Below are positions 18,492 through 27,741 of a stretch of 64,000 bases of DNA, piece by piece. The notes beneath the pieces were generated by a model. The model was given only the letters and a program-made list of their open reading frames with translations. It ran no database searches and was not told the DNA's origin. The DNA lies in contig CAVXGT010000020.1 in assembly GCA_963761475.1 (NCBI GenBank), forward strand, positions 186,001 through 250,000, given 5' to 3'. Within the stretch, counting starts at the first letter, position 1, and every line of letters begins with the position of its first letter. The translations under genes were made by a program, and so were the position numbers. The stretch comes from Ga0077555 sp963761475. Lineage in GTDB: Bacteria > Pseudomonadota > Alphaproteobacteria > Rhizobiales > Hyphomicrobiaceae.

Positions 18492-19094
18492 ATGTCCCGC
18501 CAAACCCAAGGCCCCGAGATCGAGCGGCTGATCCAGCTCCTCGCCCGCCTGCCGGGCCTCGGTCCCCGCTCCGCGCGAAAAGCCGCACTGACACTGTTGA
18601 AGCGGCGCGCCGACCTGCTCGAGCCGTTGGCCAAGGCCATGACCGAAGCCGCCAGCCGGCTTCACGCCTGCCCCGAGTGCGGCAACATCGACACGATTGT
18701 GCCATGCACCATTTGCCAGGACGAGCGGCGCGACCCCACCCTCATTGTCGTCGTCGAGGAAATCGGCGACCTCTGGGCCCTTGAGAGGGCTGGCGTCATC
18801 GCCGGGCGCTATCACATCCTCGGCGGCCATCTATCCCCTCTCGACGGCATCGGCCCTGAGCGCCTTAACATCCCCCGCTTGATCGAGCGCGCCGTGCCGC
18901 CCGTCAAGGAAGTCCTGCTGGCGCTCAACGCAACCGTCGAGGGCCAGTCGACGGCGCACTACCTGCGTCAGCAGTTGGCGGCGGCAGGCGTCGCCGTCTC
19001 CGTCCTCCAGCAAGGCGTTCCCGTTGGCGGCGAGCTCGACTACCTCGACGAAGGCACCCTGGCAGCAGCCGTCAAGGCGCGCCGCAACTTGTAG
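18492..19094 (+). CDS. recR: Recombination mediator protein RecR
   Basis: A 200-residue protein of the RecFOR pathway that helps load RecA at gaps. Order: helix-hairpin-helix (LARLPGLGPRSARKAAL), a C4 zinc finger (CPECGNIDTIVPCTIC), a Toprim domain (IVVVEEIGDLWALERAG ... YHILGGHLSPLDG), and the C-terminal Walker-B-like region. The ATG at 18492 begins MSRQTQGPEIERLIQLLA, matching family starts. The usual dnaX and ybaB genes are not upstream; the neighbour is a divergent dehydrogenase gene. Confidence 0.95.
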   Translation: MSRQTQGPEIERLIQLLARLPGLGPRSARKAALTLLKRRADLLEPLAKAMTEAASRLHACPECGNIDTIVPCTICQDERRDPTLIVVVEEIGDLWALERAGVIAGRYHILGGHLSPLDGIGPERLNIPRLIERAVPPVKEVLLALNATVEGQSTAHYLRQQLAAAGVAVSVLQQGVPVGGELDYLDEGTLAAAVKARRNL

Positions 19095-19153
19095 GCCCGC
19101 GGCGCCGTTAAAGTGCAACGCTGGAGTTGCACCGCGCGCCTGCCCCATCACGT

Positions 19154-20680
19154 CTAGCTTCGACGCTTGATCCTGGTCTTCCGCCCTGCCCCCAGTCCAT
19201 GGCGGGTTTTCTCCCAGTGATAGGGCCGGGTCGTCAGCTCGGCGAGCGCTCGAAATCCCGCCCAAGAAACAAACAGCCAGTAGATCGGCATCACCAGGAC
19301 GCCGGGAAGCAGCCGTGCCCGCCCCCGCCGAACAGTCGCGACGGCCGCCGTCAGCATCGGCGCCGCAATCCCGACAAGAAACGACACCCACATCCCCCAC
19401 CAGAGCCAGGATTGCGCCGCCCCCCAGGGCTCACCCGAAATGAGGCCGAGCGCCGCCGAGCCTGCGGCCAGGAAGAGGAATATCGGATACACCAGCGCTG
19501 ACAACAGCACGCCACCCATCACGGTCTGCACCCCCAGGAACCGCCACAGTCCAAGCTCCGCCAACAGCCGGCCGGGCTCTCGCATGTGCACCAGCCAGGT
19601 TTGCATCCACCCCTTCAACCATCGCCGCCTCTGGCCAAGCCAGATTGCCCGACGGTTGGGCGCCTCTTCCCATGTCGTCGAGGCAAGTGTCGCCGTGTGA
19701 TAGCCCGAGCGGGCAAGCCGGATCCCGAGATCCGCATCTTCGGTTACGTTGTAGGGGTCCCACCCACCGACCGCCCGCAGATGCGCCGTCCGGAAGTGAT
19801 TGGACGTCCCCCCGAGCGGGATTGGCCACCCGATCCGCTCCAGCGTCGGCAACAGTCCGTCGAACAATGCGGCATATTCAAGTGTGAACTGCCGAGTGAA
19901 AAAGCTGCTGAAGGCATTGTCGACATTGAGCCGCGCCTGCAGGCACGCAAGCTTTGGACCGGACCGGCGAAAGCGGACCGCCGCCAAGTGCAGCTGGTCC
20001 GGCTCCGGACGATCCTCGGCATCGAACACCACCACCAGCTCGCTCCTGACATCCGTGAATGCGTAGTTCAGCGCCTTAGGCTTCGTGCGCGGTCCCCCGC
20101 TCGGCACTACGACCACCCGCATGTGCGACGGCAGCCTGATGCCGCTGAGAGCCCGCTGCGTTGCCGCATCGCGCGCCTCGATCACCAGGATGATGTCGAG
20201 CAGGTCCGGCGGATAGTCCAACTTCGTGAGATTGCCGACCAGGCTCGGCAGTACGGCCGCCTCGTCATAAAGCGGCACCATCACCGCATAGGTCGGCAAC
20301 GCCGATAGCGCGCCCGACGGCGACAACTTAAGCCGCCGGCCCGCAGACGCCGGCCGCCGCATCAATTCGACGGCCGCCAGCACGCGCAGCACTGTGCCGG
20401 CGAGAAAAAAGGGCAGCAGCAGCGCGCCCTCGATCAACAGCGTCACCGATTGATCAAAGATGAGGCCGAACGCGCCACCGAACGCCGCCAACAGCAGCGC
20501 TGGCCATAGCCACCCCGGCGCCGGCCCCCGCGCCGACAGCTTCGGTGCCCGCAGCCAAAGCCCGCGAATAGCCTCCGTCAGGCGCGCATCGGTATTGCGA
20601 CGAGTTCGCAGCCGGCTGACGGTTTGCCGGCCACGGCCCTGCACACGAAGGCCCGGCGCGCGTAATCGGTCTATTGACAA
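19154..20680 (-). CDS. Membrane glycosyltransferase family 2 (cellulose-synthase-like)
   Basis: About 508 residues. Two N-terminal membrane helices (WLWPALLLAAFGGAFGLIF; LLIEGALLLPFFLAGTVLR) precede a cytosolic GT-A domain. The GT2 synthase residues are in order: VPLYDEAAVL, VIEARD, the DxD-like DAEDRPEPDQ, the acceptor TED (NVTEDADLGIRL) and QRRRWLKGWMQTW (the Q..RW motif of processive synthases). Three to four C-terminal helices follow. Such proteins polymerise or transfer sugars while secreting an exopolysaccharide. No PilZ domain or partner gene is seen. The start is uncertain: TTG 20680 leaves 87 bp before the divergent neighbour, while the frame stays open to 20767. Confidence 0.85.
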   Translation of the reverse strand: MSIDRLRAPGLRVQGRGRQTVSRLRTRRNTDARLTEAIRGLWLRAPKLSARGPAPGWLWPALLLAAFGGAFGLIFDQSVTLLIEGALLLPFFLAGTVLRVLAAVELMRRPASAGRRLKLSPSGALSALPTYAVMVPLYDEAAVLPSLVGNLTKLDYPPDLLDIILVIEARDAATQRALSGIRLPSHMRVVVVPSGGPRTKPKALNYAFTDVRSELVVVFDAEDRPEPDQLHLAAVRFRRSGPKLACLQARLNVDNAFSSFFTRQFTLEYAALFDGLLPTLERIGWPIPLGGTSNHFRTAHLRAVGGWDPYNVTEDADLGIRLARSGYHTATLASTTWEEAPNRRAIWLGQRRRWLKGWMQTWLVHMREPGRLLAELGLWRFLGVQTVMGGVLLSALVYPIFLFLAAGSAALGLISGEPWGAAQSWLWWGMWVSFLVGIAAPMLTAAVATVRRGRARLLPGVLVMPIYWLFVSWAGFRALAELTTRPYHWEKTRHGLGAGRKTRIKRRS

Positions 20681-20767
20681 GCCTTCCCCCCCGTGAGACC
20701 GGCAAGTCGAGCGTTGCGTGAAGCACTGGCCCAGAATTGACCAACCAGCTTCGGGACCTGCCGGCAC

Positions 20768-21658
20768 ATGACAATCGAATTGAACAAGCCCGTCATGACA
20801 CTACGCCGCCTGACGATCCGTGCAAGATCTGTTCTGCAGATTTCGCTGATTTCGGTCGCCATCGCTCTATCAGCGGTAGCCAGCCTTCCGGGCGTCATCC
20901 CGCAGGCCGTCGCGCAAGTCGGTAGCCTCGAGGAATCGGCGCCGCCCCGCCGCGTCGCCATCCGCTTCACCACCGACAGCGACTATCCCCCGTTCCACTA
21001 CTATGACGAGGATGGCGTCCTGACCGGCTTCAACGTCGACATCGCCCGCGCGATCTGCCTGGAGCTGACGGTTACTTGCGATATCCAGGTCCGCCGCTGG
21101 GAGGACCTGCTCCCGGCGCTACGGCGTGGCGACACCGATGCGCTGATCGCCTCCCATGCCATCACGCCAGCCCTGATCACGGAGTTCGACGTCACCGACC
21201 GCTACTACTTTACGCCGGCCCGCTTCGTTGGTCGTCGCGGTGGCAAGGTTCCCGCCAACGCCACCCCGGAAACCCTCGAAGGGCGCCGCATCGGCGTCGT
21301 TAAGGGCAGTGCCCATGAGGCCTACCTCAAGACATTTTTCCACAACAGCGCCATCGTCCAGTTCGAGACCGGCGAGCTGGCGCGCGATGCGTTGCGAACC
21401 GGCAGCGACATCGACGTCATCTTTGGCGACGGCATCAGCCTGACGTTCTGGATCAACGGCACGCTCTCGCGCGCCTGCTGCGAGCTGAAGGGCGGCCCCT
21501 ACTACGAGCCGAAGTTCTTCGGAGACGGCGTCGGCATCGTGATCCAACGCAAGGATCCCCAGTTGAAGATCCTCATCAATCAGGCGCTACAACGACTGCG
21601 CCAAAGCGGCCGCTACGAGGAATTGCTCCTGCGCTATTTTCCCAATCGGCTGTTCTGA
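20768..21658 (+). CDS. Periplasmic solute-binding protein, amino-acid ABC family (SBP_bac_3)
   Basis: A 296-residue secreted binding protein. A basic n-region and hydrophobic core (VLQISLISVAIALSAVAS) end at an AVAQ cleavage site. The bilobal fold follows, with typical starts FTTDSDYPPFHYYDEDGVLTGFNVDIARAI and DALIASHAITPALITEFDVT. It ends RYEELLLRYFPNRLF. Members bind polar amino acids or related small molecules. No ABC permease or ATPase gene is adjacent, so it may serve a transporter encoded elsewhere or act as a sensor module. ATG 20768 and ATG 20795 are both possible starts. Confidence 0.85.
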   Translation: MTIELNKPVMTLRRLTIRARSVLQISLISVAIALSAVASLPGVIPQAVAQVGSLEESAPPRRVAIRFTTDSDYPPFHYYDEDGVLTGFNVDIARAICLELTVTCDIQVRRWEDLLPALRRGDTDALIASHAITPALITEFDVTDRYYFTPARFVGRRGGKVPANATPETLEGRRIGVVKGSAHEAYLKTFFHNSAIVQFETGELARDALRTGSDIDVIFGDGISLTFWINGTLSRACCELKGGPYYEPKFFGDGVGIVIQRKDPQLKILINQALQRLRQSGRYEELLLRYFPNRLF

Positions 21659-21755
21659 CGTTTGCGTTTCCCGGCGCGCTGCCGCCTCCTATGATCTTCC
21701 GACCCGGCGAAACACTCTTCACGTCGGGCAGCCACCGCACAAGAGGACGGCCCAC

Positions 21756-22625
21756 ATGAAGACGGTTCAGATCGGCGACGTCACCATCACCTCGATCATC
21801 GAGCGAGACGGCCCGTGGCGGCGTCCCGTCGACATGTTTCCCTCCTACGACCATGAGGTCGGCCGCCGCCATTTGGCTTCCCTCGAGCCCGAGATGTTCG
21901 ACGTTGCATCCGGCCTGATGTGCATTACATATCAAACGTTTGTGGTCAAAACCCCCAGGCATCTGGTGCTGGTCGACACCTGCACCGGCGAAGACAAGGG
22001 CTACCCCGCCCCCTTCGATTTTCCCAAGCACCCATGGCTGGAGAACTTCAAGGCGGCAGGCCTCTCCTTCGAGGACATCACGCACGTTTTTTGCACCCAT
22101 CTCCATATCGATCACACCGGCTGGAACACCCGCCTCGTCAATGGCCGATGGGTGCCTACCTTCCCGAACGCCAAGTACATCTTCCACAAGGACGAATACG
22201 CCTATTGGGAAGCCGCCACTAAGGAAGGAAAGAATCCACCGGGCAACGTGTGGACCTATAACTGCAGGCCGATCGTGGAGGCCGGACAGGCCTTGCTCGT
22301 CGACAACACCTACGAGCTCGATGACACTTTCTCGCTTACTCCCACGCCCGGTCACAGCCCGCGCCACGTCTGCGTCAACATCCAGTCCAAAGGTCAGCGC
22401 GCCGTCGTCACCGGTGACATGATGCACCATGCCCTACAATGCCGCGAGCCCGAATGGTCGACGATCTTCGATGTCGACAGGGCCGAGGCTGCCCAATCCC
22501 GACGCGCATTCCTAGGCCGCGTCGCCGACACCTCGACCCTGCTCTTGCCGATCCACTTCCCCTCGCCGACCGTCGGCCGCATCACGCCCTACGGCAATGG
22601 CTTCGATTACAAGTTCGTGCGCTAA
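21756..22625 (+). CDS. MBL-fold metallo-hydrolase
   Basis: A 289-residue metallo-beta-lactamase-fold enzyme. The metal site THLHIDHTGWN gives HxHxDH; further ligands are likely in PGHSPRHVCVNI and GDMMHHALQ, and the last His in LLPIHFPSPTVGRI. A GAGGACGG ribosome site precedes ATG 21756. There is no signal peptide, so it is cytoplasmic. The family includes lactonases and glyoxalase-II-like esterases. Its substrate is not predictable from the sequence. It lies between a binding protein and an FMN-dependent monooxygenase gene on the opposite strand. Confidence 0.85.
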   Translation: MKTVQIGDVTITSIIERDGPWRRPVDMFPSYDHEVGRRHLASLEPEMFDVASGLMCITYQTFVVKTPRHLVLVDTCTGEDKGYPAPFDFPKHPWLENFKAAGLSFEDITHVFCTHLHIDHTGWNTRLVNGRWVPTFPNAKYIFHKDEYAYWEAATKEGKNPPGNVWTYNCRPIVEAGQALLVDNTYELDDTFSLTPTPGHSPRHVCVNIQSKGQRAVVTGDMMHHALQCREPEWSTIFDVDRAEAAQSRRAFLGRVADTSTLLLPIHFPSPTVGRITPYGNGFDYKFVR

Positions 22626-22692
22626 CCCTTGCAGCCAGCCGCTGACGGCACCGCGGGAGGGCGAACGCAGATCCCCTCCTGCAGACCTTTCG

Positions 22693-24027
22693 TCAGGTCG
22701 CCACGAACCGGTTCCGTGCCGGCCGCAGTCCGAGGTTCTCCCGCAGCGTCCGACCATCGTACGCCCGTCGCATCAGCCCGCGCCGTTGCAGTTCCGGCGT
22801 CAACAGCTCGACGAAATCTTCGCATCCCCCAGGCAGGTGCGTCGGCGTGATGTTGAATCCATCGCAGGCATGGCTCTCGAACCAGTCCTCCATCACATCG
22901 GCGATGTCCGCCGCCGTGCCGATGAGGCAGAACCCACCCTTTCCAGCAACATCTTGATAAAGATCACGAATAGTTGGCTGCTCCCGTTCCACCCGCTCGA
23001 CCAGGTTACGCGCGATGCTACGGATGCTGCTCGAATCCAACACGCCCGATGGCACGGGGGCATCGAGGTCGTGGCCCGACAGATCGCCGAAGGCACCGCT
23101 CAACCGGTTGAGCCCGACCAGTGGATCCAGCAGCGCCTGCAATTGATCGAACTTGGCCTGGGCCTCTGCCCGGCTCCGCCCGACCACCGGCCGCAGCGCC
23201 GGCAGAATCCTCATGTCGTCGCCCGCCCGGCCGAACTTGCCGAGCCGCCCCTTGAGATCGGCATAGAACGTCTGCGCCACGCCTTTCGAGCCATGCACAG
23301 CATAGACGAGGTCCGCTGTGGCCGCGGCAAGCTCCCGCCCCTGCTCCGAAGCGCCCGCCTGCACGATCACTGGATGCCCCTGCGGCGGTCGCGCCACGTT
23401 GAGCGGCCCGCGCACATTGAAGTAGCGGCCCTTGTGATCAAGCACATGCGCCTTGCGTTCGTCGAGGAAAACGCCGCTGGCCTTGTCGAACGGAAACGCG
23501 TCGTCCTCCCAGCTGTCCCACAATCCTTTGACCACATCCACGAACTCGGCTGCCCGCCCGTAGCGCGTGTCGTAGTCGAGTTGCTCCGTCCGTCCGAAGT
23601 TCGCCGCCTCAGCGTCCGACCAGGACGTGACCACGTTCCAACCCGCCCGGCCATTGCTGATCCAGTCCAGGCTCGCGAACTTGCGGGCGATATTGTAGGG
23701 CTCGTTGTAGGTGGTGGATGCCGTTGTCACCAAGCCGATGTGGCGCGTCACCACAGCTAACGCCGGCAGCAAGGTCAACGGCTCCATCTCGACGATCTCG
23801 TAGCCCGATCGCGCCCGCGCCCCCTTCGGCACATCGCGTTCGCGCACCCCGATGCCGTCCGCGAAGAAAATCAGATCGCAAAAGCCGCGCTCGGCGGCCC
23901 TGGCGCTCTGGGCGTAGTGCTCGAACCGCAACGTACCGTCCGCCGGGACATCAGGGTGGCGCCAGGCCGCCGGATGATACCCGAGCCCCCGGATGGACAT
24001 TCCGATCAGCATTCGTCCTCGGGACAT
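22693..24027 (-). CDS. FMN-dependent monooxygenase, LLM class (NtaA/SnaA/DszA group)
   Basis: A 444-residue luciferase-like TIM-barrel oxygenase. Typical stretches: LGYHPAAWRHPDVP near the start, CDLIFFADGIGVRERD, GLVTTASTTYNEPYNIARKFASLDWISNGRAGWNVVTS, and HVLDHKGRYFNVRGPLNV, then VIVQAGASEQGRELAA. This group uses FMNH2 from a partner reductase to oxidise nitrilotriacetate, alkyl sulfides, sulfonates and similar compounds. No flavin reductase gene is adjacent. ATG 24027 is chosen as the first codon of MSRGRMLIGMSIRG; the frame is open to 24084. Confidence 0.88.
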   Translation of the reverse strand: MSRGRMLIGMSIRGLGYHPAAWRHPDVPADGTLRFEHYAQSARAAERGFCDLIFFADGIGVRERDVPKGARARSGYEIVEMEPLTLLPALAVVTRHIGLVTTASTTYNEPYNIARKFASLDWISNGRAGWNVVTSWSDAEAANFGRTEQLDYDTRYGRAAEFVDVVKGLWDSWEDDAFPFDKASGVFLDERKAHVLDHKGRYFNVRGPLNVARPPQGHPVIVQAGASEQGRELAAATADLVYAVHGSKGVAQTFYADLKGRLGKFGRAGDDMRILPALRPVVGRSRAEAQAKFDQLQALLDPLVGLNRLSGAFGDLSGHDLDAPVPSGVLDSSSIRSIARNLVERVEREQPTIRDLYQDVAGKGGFCLIGTAADIADVMEDWFESHACDGFNITPTHLPGGCEDFVELLTPELQRRGLMRRAYDGRTLRENLGLRPARNRFVAT

Positions 24028-24175
24028 GGCAACGCACTCGCAAGGATTGAGGAAGCCTGCACGTTCGTCTGACGAGGCTATCATGGGGCAAGCCGGCGCC
24101 AGGAATAAAGCACCGCGTTACACCGAGCGCGCCCGCACCAACTCAATCGGACCCGCGCCGCACTTCAAGCGGAGA

Positions 24176-25771
24176 TCAGAAGCGGCCGCCGGCCGCCAGA
24201 ACGGCCAGCGCCACCAGTGCCAGCGCCCCAACCCAGAGCGCAAGCCGTCCCGAGCGGTTCCCCCGCGACTCCGCGCGCGCAAGCCGCCCGATCGAAGCTT
24301 CGTCGAGCCGCACCCCCGAACGGGCCATGCTGGCAAGCGCCCCCATCACCCGCTCCGCGTCCGCCATCAATTCCGGTGCCTGCCCCAGCAGCTTGCCGAG
24401 CTCGCCCGCCCCCGCTTGCGCGTCCTTGAGCGCGCCCGCCGGGCCAAGGTTGGCCTCTACCCACTCCTTCGCGATCGGCTCGGCCGCCGTCCAGATGTCG
24501 AGGCTCGGGTCCAGCCCTCGCGCCACGCCTTCCACCACAACCATCGTCTTCTGCAGGTTCACGAGCTCCGGCCGGGTCTCCATGTCGAAGACTTCCGTAT
24601 AGGCGAACAGCTGCCCGAGCAGGTCCGCCATCGAGATCTCTTCCGCCGTCCGCCCATGGATCGGCTCCCCGATTGCCCGCAGCGCCTGCGCGAACACTTC
24701 CACCGGGTGATGCGGCGGCACATATCCCGCCCAGAAATGCACCTCCGCAGCCCGCCGATAGTCGCGCGTGATCAGGCCATGCAGGATCTCGGCGAGAAAC
24801 CGTCGCTCCTTGGCACCAAGCCTGCCCATGATGCCGAAATCGACCGCCACCACGTTGCTTTGCGCATCGACCAGCAGGTTTCCCTGATGCATGTCGGCAT
24901 GAAAGAAACCGTCCCGCATCGCATGTCGCAGGAACGAGCGCAGCACGGTAAGGCCAAGCGCCCTGAGATCGTGGCCCTCGGCAGCAAGCCGGTCCCGGTT
25001 GGCAATTGGAATGCCGTCGATCCACTCGACCGTCAGCACCCGCCGCGCCGTCCGTCGCCAGTCGACCGTCGGCACCCGGAAGGCCCCGCTCTCCAGCCCC
25101 CTGTCGCCGGCGATGTTCTCGGCCATTTCCGACATCGCCGCCGCCTCGAGCCTGAGATCCATTTCGAGCTCGGTCGTCGCCTTCAACGTGTCCACCACCG
25201 CCACCGGACGCAAGCGGCGCGATGGCGCGTGCAGCCGCTCGATCATCCGCGCGGCAAAATAATAGCTCTCGAGGTCGTGCCGAAAGCGCCGCTCGATGCC
25301 CGGCCTGAGAATCTTGACCGCGACTTGGCTCTCGCTGCCATCGGGGTTGCGGATACGCGCCTTATGCACCTGCGCGATGGAGGCCGCCGCAACGGGTGGT
25401 CCGAGTTCGAGATAGTGGTCTTCGAGACGCCCGCCGAGCTGCTCCTCGATGGCCCGACGCGCTTCGCCCATGGAGAACGGCTCCAGCCGGTCCTGAAGGT
25501 GCGCCAGGTCCTGCGCCATCTCCGGCCCGATCAGATCCTGACGCGTCGCGAGGAACTGGCCGAGCTTGATGTAGGAAGGCCCGAGTTTCGAGAGCGCCGT
25601 AGCTGCCCGTCGGTTGCGCGGGACGCGGGCGCGAAACGGCCAACTGAGCAGGCTGATTGGCAACACCAGCGCCCGCGCCAGATACAGCACCGTCGGTGCC
25701 TTGACGCCCTTTGGCACGAACCGCACACCGTAGCGCGCCAGCGTGAGGCCGGCGCGGCCGAGGCGGACCAT
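24176..25771 (-). CDS. ubiB: UbiB-family atypical kinase (ubiquinone biosynthesis)
   Basis: A 531-residue ADCK/UbiB protein required for coenzyme Q biosynthesis. Family features are all present: KxGQ in YIKLGQFLATRQD, the alanine-rich nucleotide loop AAASIAQVHKA, VAVKILRPG with the catalytic-site lysine, the ExD motif ELEMDLRLEA, FFHADMHQGNLLVD and the metal-binding DFGIMGRL. A C-terminal membrane helix (LALWVGALALVALAVLAAGG) ends the protein, as expected for an inner-membrane UbiB. The start is placed at ATG 25771 (MVRLGRAGLTLARYGV), which fits the family N-terminus; a TTG at 25792 is possible. ubiE is not next to it. Confidence 0.92.
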   Translation of the reverse strand: MVRLGRAGLTLARYGVRFVPKGVKAPTVLYLARALVLPISLLSWPFRARVPRNRRAATALSKLGPSYIKLGQFLATRQDLIGPEMAQDLAHLQDRLEPFSMGEARRAIEEQLGGRLEDHYLELGPPVAAASIAQVHKARIRNPDGSESQVAVKILRPGIERRFRHDLESYYFAARMIERLHAPSRRLRPVAVVDTLKATTELEMDLRLEAAAMSEMAENIAGDRGLESGAFRVPTVDWRRTARRVLTVEWIDGIPIANRDRLAAEGHDLRALGLTVLRSFLRHAMRDGFFHADMHQGNLLVDAQSNVVAVDFGIMGRLGAKERRFLAEILHGLITRDYRRAAEVHFWAGYVPPHHPVEVFAQALRAIGEPIHGRTAEEISMADLLGQLFAYTEVFDMETRPELVNLQKTMVVVEGVARGLDPSLDIWTAAEPIAKEWVEANLGPAGALKDAQAGAGELGKLLGQAPELMADAERVMGALASMARSGVRLDEASIGRLARAESRGNRSGRLALWVGALALVALAVLAAGGRF

Positions 25772-26154
25772 ATTGAGCAGGGCATTGGCCAAAATGACGG
25801 ATTCCGCGAGAAGAGCTTCAGGGCTGGTGCTGGCGACATCGAGTATCGGCCAAGCGCCGGTATAGCAGCACTGCTTTCGCGATAAACGCGTTAACTTGCC
25901 GTTTCCCCCAGTCCGGCCGTGGACGTGTCGAACCGGAACCCCGCCCCCTGGGGCGAAACTGGACCGCGTTGGAGCAGCAATTGCTGCCGCCCATGTGGCA
26001 CCGCAAGGCTCGTTGAAGTCCATACTCCCAATCTCGCACCGCCAATCTCTAGGCTGCGAGCCCCCTTTCCCCTACCATCGTCTCGAATAGTCCGCCCGCT
26101 GCCGGACGCCAGCGATCGGCTACATTACGAAATACATGACTTGAGAGGTGCGAG
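25772..26154. other. Divergent intergenic region
   Basis: 383 bp between ubiB (leftward) and the first racemase/isomerase-like gene (rightward). The ubiB frame stays open to 26023 but the sequence has no similarity to the family there. A short Shine-Dalgarno (GAGAGGTG) for the rightward gene lies at its right end. No clear promoter boxes are recognised. Confidence 0.35.
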
Positions 26155-26910
26155 ATGCGGGACTATCTGGCTTGGCGCTTGGCATTCGGCATTACGACGC
26201 CGTCGACCAACACCGTCGTGCAACCCGAGTACGACGATATGCGCCCGCCAGGCGTCACTAATCACATTGCCCGCATGGTTATCGCCGACAATCCTGTCAA
26301 CTCCGACGCCGATTTCGAACGCCAGCTCGAAGCCATCGACGCGTCCTTGGAAGATGCCGTCGCCCGGGTCATGGATGCCAAGCCGAACGCCTTCATTCTC
26401 GGCATATCCGCACTCTCCGTGTGGGGCGGCACCGTCGAGTGGGGCGAGGATCTCAAGCGGCGCGTGCGCAAGGTAGCCGGCGCCGATATCCCTGTGACGA
26501 TTGCCTCCGACGCCGTCGTTGCCGGCCTCAAGGCCCATGGCATCAAGAAGCGCATCGCCGTCATGGAGCCCTACTATCCCTGTATCGAGCCCCGCCTCAA
26601 GGGCGTGCTCGGTGCCCATGGCTACGAGATCGTGCGCTTCTGCCACATGCGCGGACGTAGCCCGGCATCCTATTCCATCCTCACCGCCAAGGACATGATC
26701 GACGCCGCCAAATCCATCGATGGCGACGATGTCGAGGCCTTGGTCGCCTTCGGTGCGAATCTGCCCTTCGCCAAGCTCGCCGACGAGGCTGAGCGCTGGC
26801 TCGGCAAGCCGGTGCTCCAGATCAATGCAACCACCTATTGGCACGCGTTGCGAACAGCTGGCATTACGGACAAGATCTACGGCTGGGGCCAATTGCTGGC
26901 GCGCTACTGA
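26155..26910 (+). CDS. Maleate isomerase / arylmalonate decarboxylase family protein lacking both active-site cysteines
   Basis: A 251-residue Asp/Glu-racemase-superfamily protein that clearly matches the family: FGITTPSTNTVVQPEYDDM at the N-terminus, the central KKRIAVMEPYYPCIEPRL, and TTYWHALRTAGI near the end. Alignment with the next gene shows that both cysteines used by maleate isomerases are absent. The first site reads ILGISALS here against AYGCTASS in the neighbour; the second reads VAFGANLPF against VISCLNTRS. It may therefore be a non-catalytic partner or use other chemistry. The start has a good GAGAGGTG site. It is followed 27 bp later by a paralogue with both cysteines, probably in one operon. 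Confidence 0.85.
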   Translation: MRDYLAWRLAFGITTPSTNTVVQPEYDDMRPPGVTNHIARMVIADNPVNSDADFERQLEAIDASLEDAVARVMDAKPNAFILGISALSVWGGTVEWGEDLKRRVRKVAGADIPVTIASDAVVAGLKAHGIKKRIAVMEPYYPCIEPRLKGVLGAHGYEIVRFCHMRGRSPASYSILTAKDMIDAAKSIDGDDVEALVAFGANLPFAKLADEAERWLGKPVLQINATTYWHALRTAGITDKIYGWGQLLARY

Positions 26911-26937
26911 AGCGCTGCGATCACGAAGGAAACGGGC

Positions 26938-27681
26938 ATGACACAACCGCATCTCAATGGCGACGGCCACCGCGCGCGCATCGGCATCGTCATCCCAAGC
27001 GTCAACACGGTCATGGAACCTTGGGCAACCCGCATCGCACCCAAAGGCGTAAGCCTCCACTTCTCCCGCATGTATATTCCGGCCGAAACAACGGCCGAGA
27101 CGTTGATCGAGATGGACCGCACTGATGGCAAATCGGCCTTGCGCCAGCTCTCCAGCATCTTTCCACATGCAATGGCCTATGGCTGCACTGCCTCCAGCAT
27201 CGTCCAGGGCCTCGGCTACGATGCCCATCTGAGATCTGAGATCGTAGACCACTACGGCATGCCTGCGACCACCGCTGCCCATGCCATCATCAGCGCATTG
27301 AAGGCCGTCGGCGCGAGCAAACGCATCTCCATCGTCTCGCCCTATCCGGCCAATGTTGATGAAGCCGAGCATCGCTACTTCGAGTCGGCGGGCTTCGAGG
27401 TATTGGGTGGCGCCTTCCTCGGCATCTCCGACGGTTTTCGCCTGGCGGAACCCGAGCCCGAGACATTATTGGATCTCGGATTACGCGGCTGCGACCCGGC
27501 CGCCGAAGCCCTCGTGATCTCTTGCCTCAATACGCGCTCCCATACCGTGATTGCGGCCCTCGAGGAGAAGCTCGCCAAGCCGGTTATCACGTCGACCCAG
27601 GCAACCCTTTGGCATGCGCTGCGCCTCGCCGGTATCGACGATTCCATTCCGGGTTTCGGCCGGTTGCTGGAGAAGCATTGA
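26938..27681 (+). CDS. Maleate isomerase / arylmalonate decarboxylase family protein
   Basis: A 247-residue Asp/Glu-racemase-superfamily enzyme. The N-terminal strand ARIGIVIPSVNTVMEP forms part of the carboxylate pocket. The first catalytic cysteine lies in AYGCTASSIVQG (about residue 83) and the second in LVISCLNTRSH (about residue 199), as in maleate cis-trans isomerase. AAGGAAA precedes ATG 26938. It forms a tandem pair with the cysteine-less gene before it, so a heteromeric complex or two-step pathway for dicarboxylates (maleate, malonates or hydantoin-derived acids) is plausible. The exact substrate is inference. It converges with dnaE2. Confidence 0.87.
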   Translation: MTQPHLNGDGHRARIGIVIPSVNTVMEPWATRIAPKGVSLHFSRMYIPAETTAETLIEMDRTDGKSALRQLSSIFPHAMAYGCTASSIVQGLGYDAHLRSEIVDHYGMPATTAAHAIISALKAVGASKRISIVSPYPANVDEAEHRYFESAGFEVLGGAFLGISDGFRLAEPEPETLLDLGLRGCDPAAEALVISCLNTRSHTVIAALEEKLAKPVITSTQATLWHALRLAGIDDSIPGFGRLLEKH

Positions 27682-27741
27682 CGGCGCGCGCCTATCGTCT
27701 ACTTGGCGTTTCCTTGGATGAGGCTGCAAATGCGCGCCTTG

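Noticed and set aside
23993..25885. 630-codon plus-strand open frame across ubiB
   Set aside because: Antisense to ubiB and part of the FMN monooxygenase gene. The Arg/Pro/His-rich translation has no domain, and there is no ribosome site.
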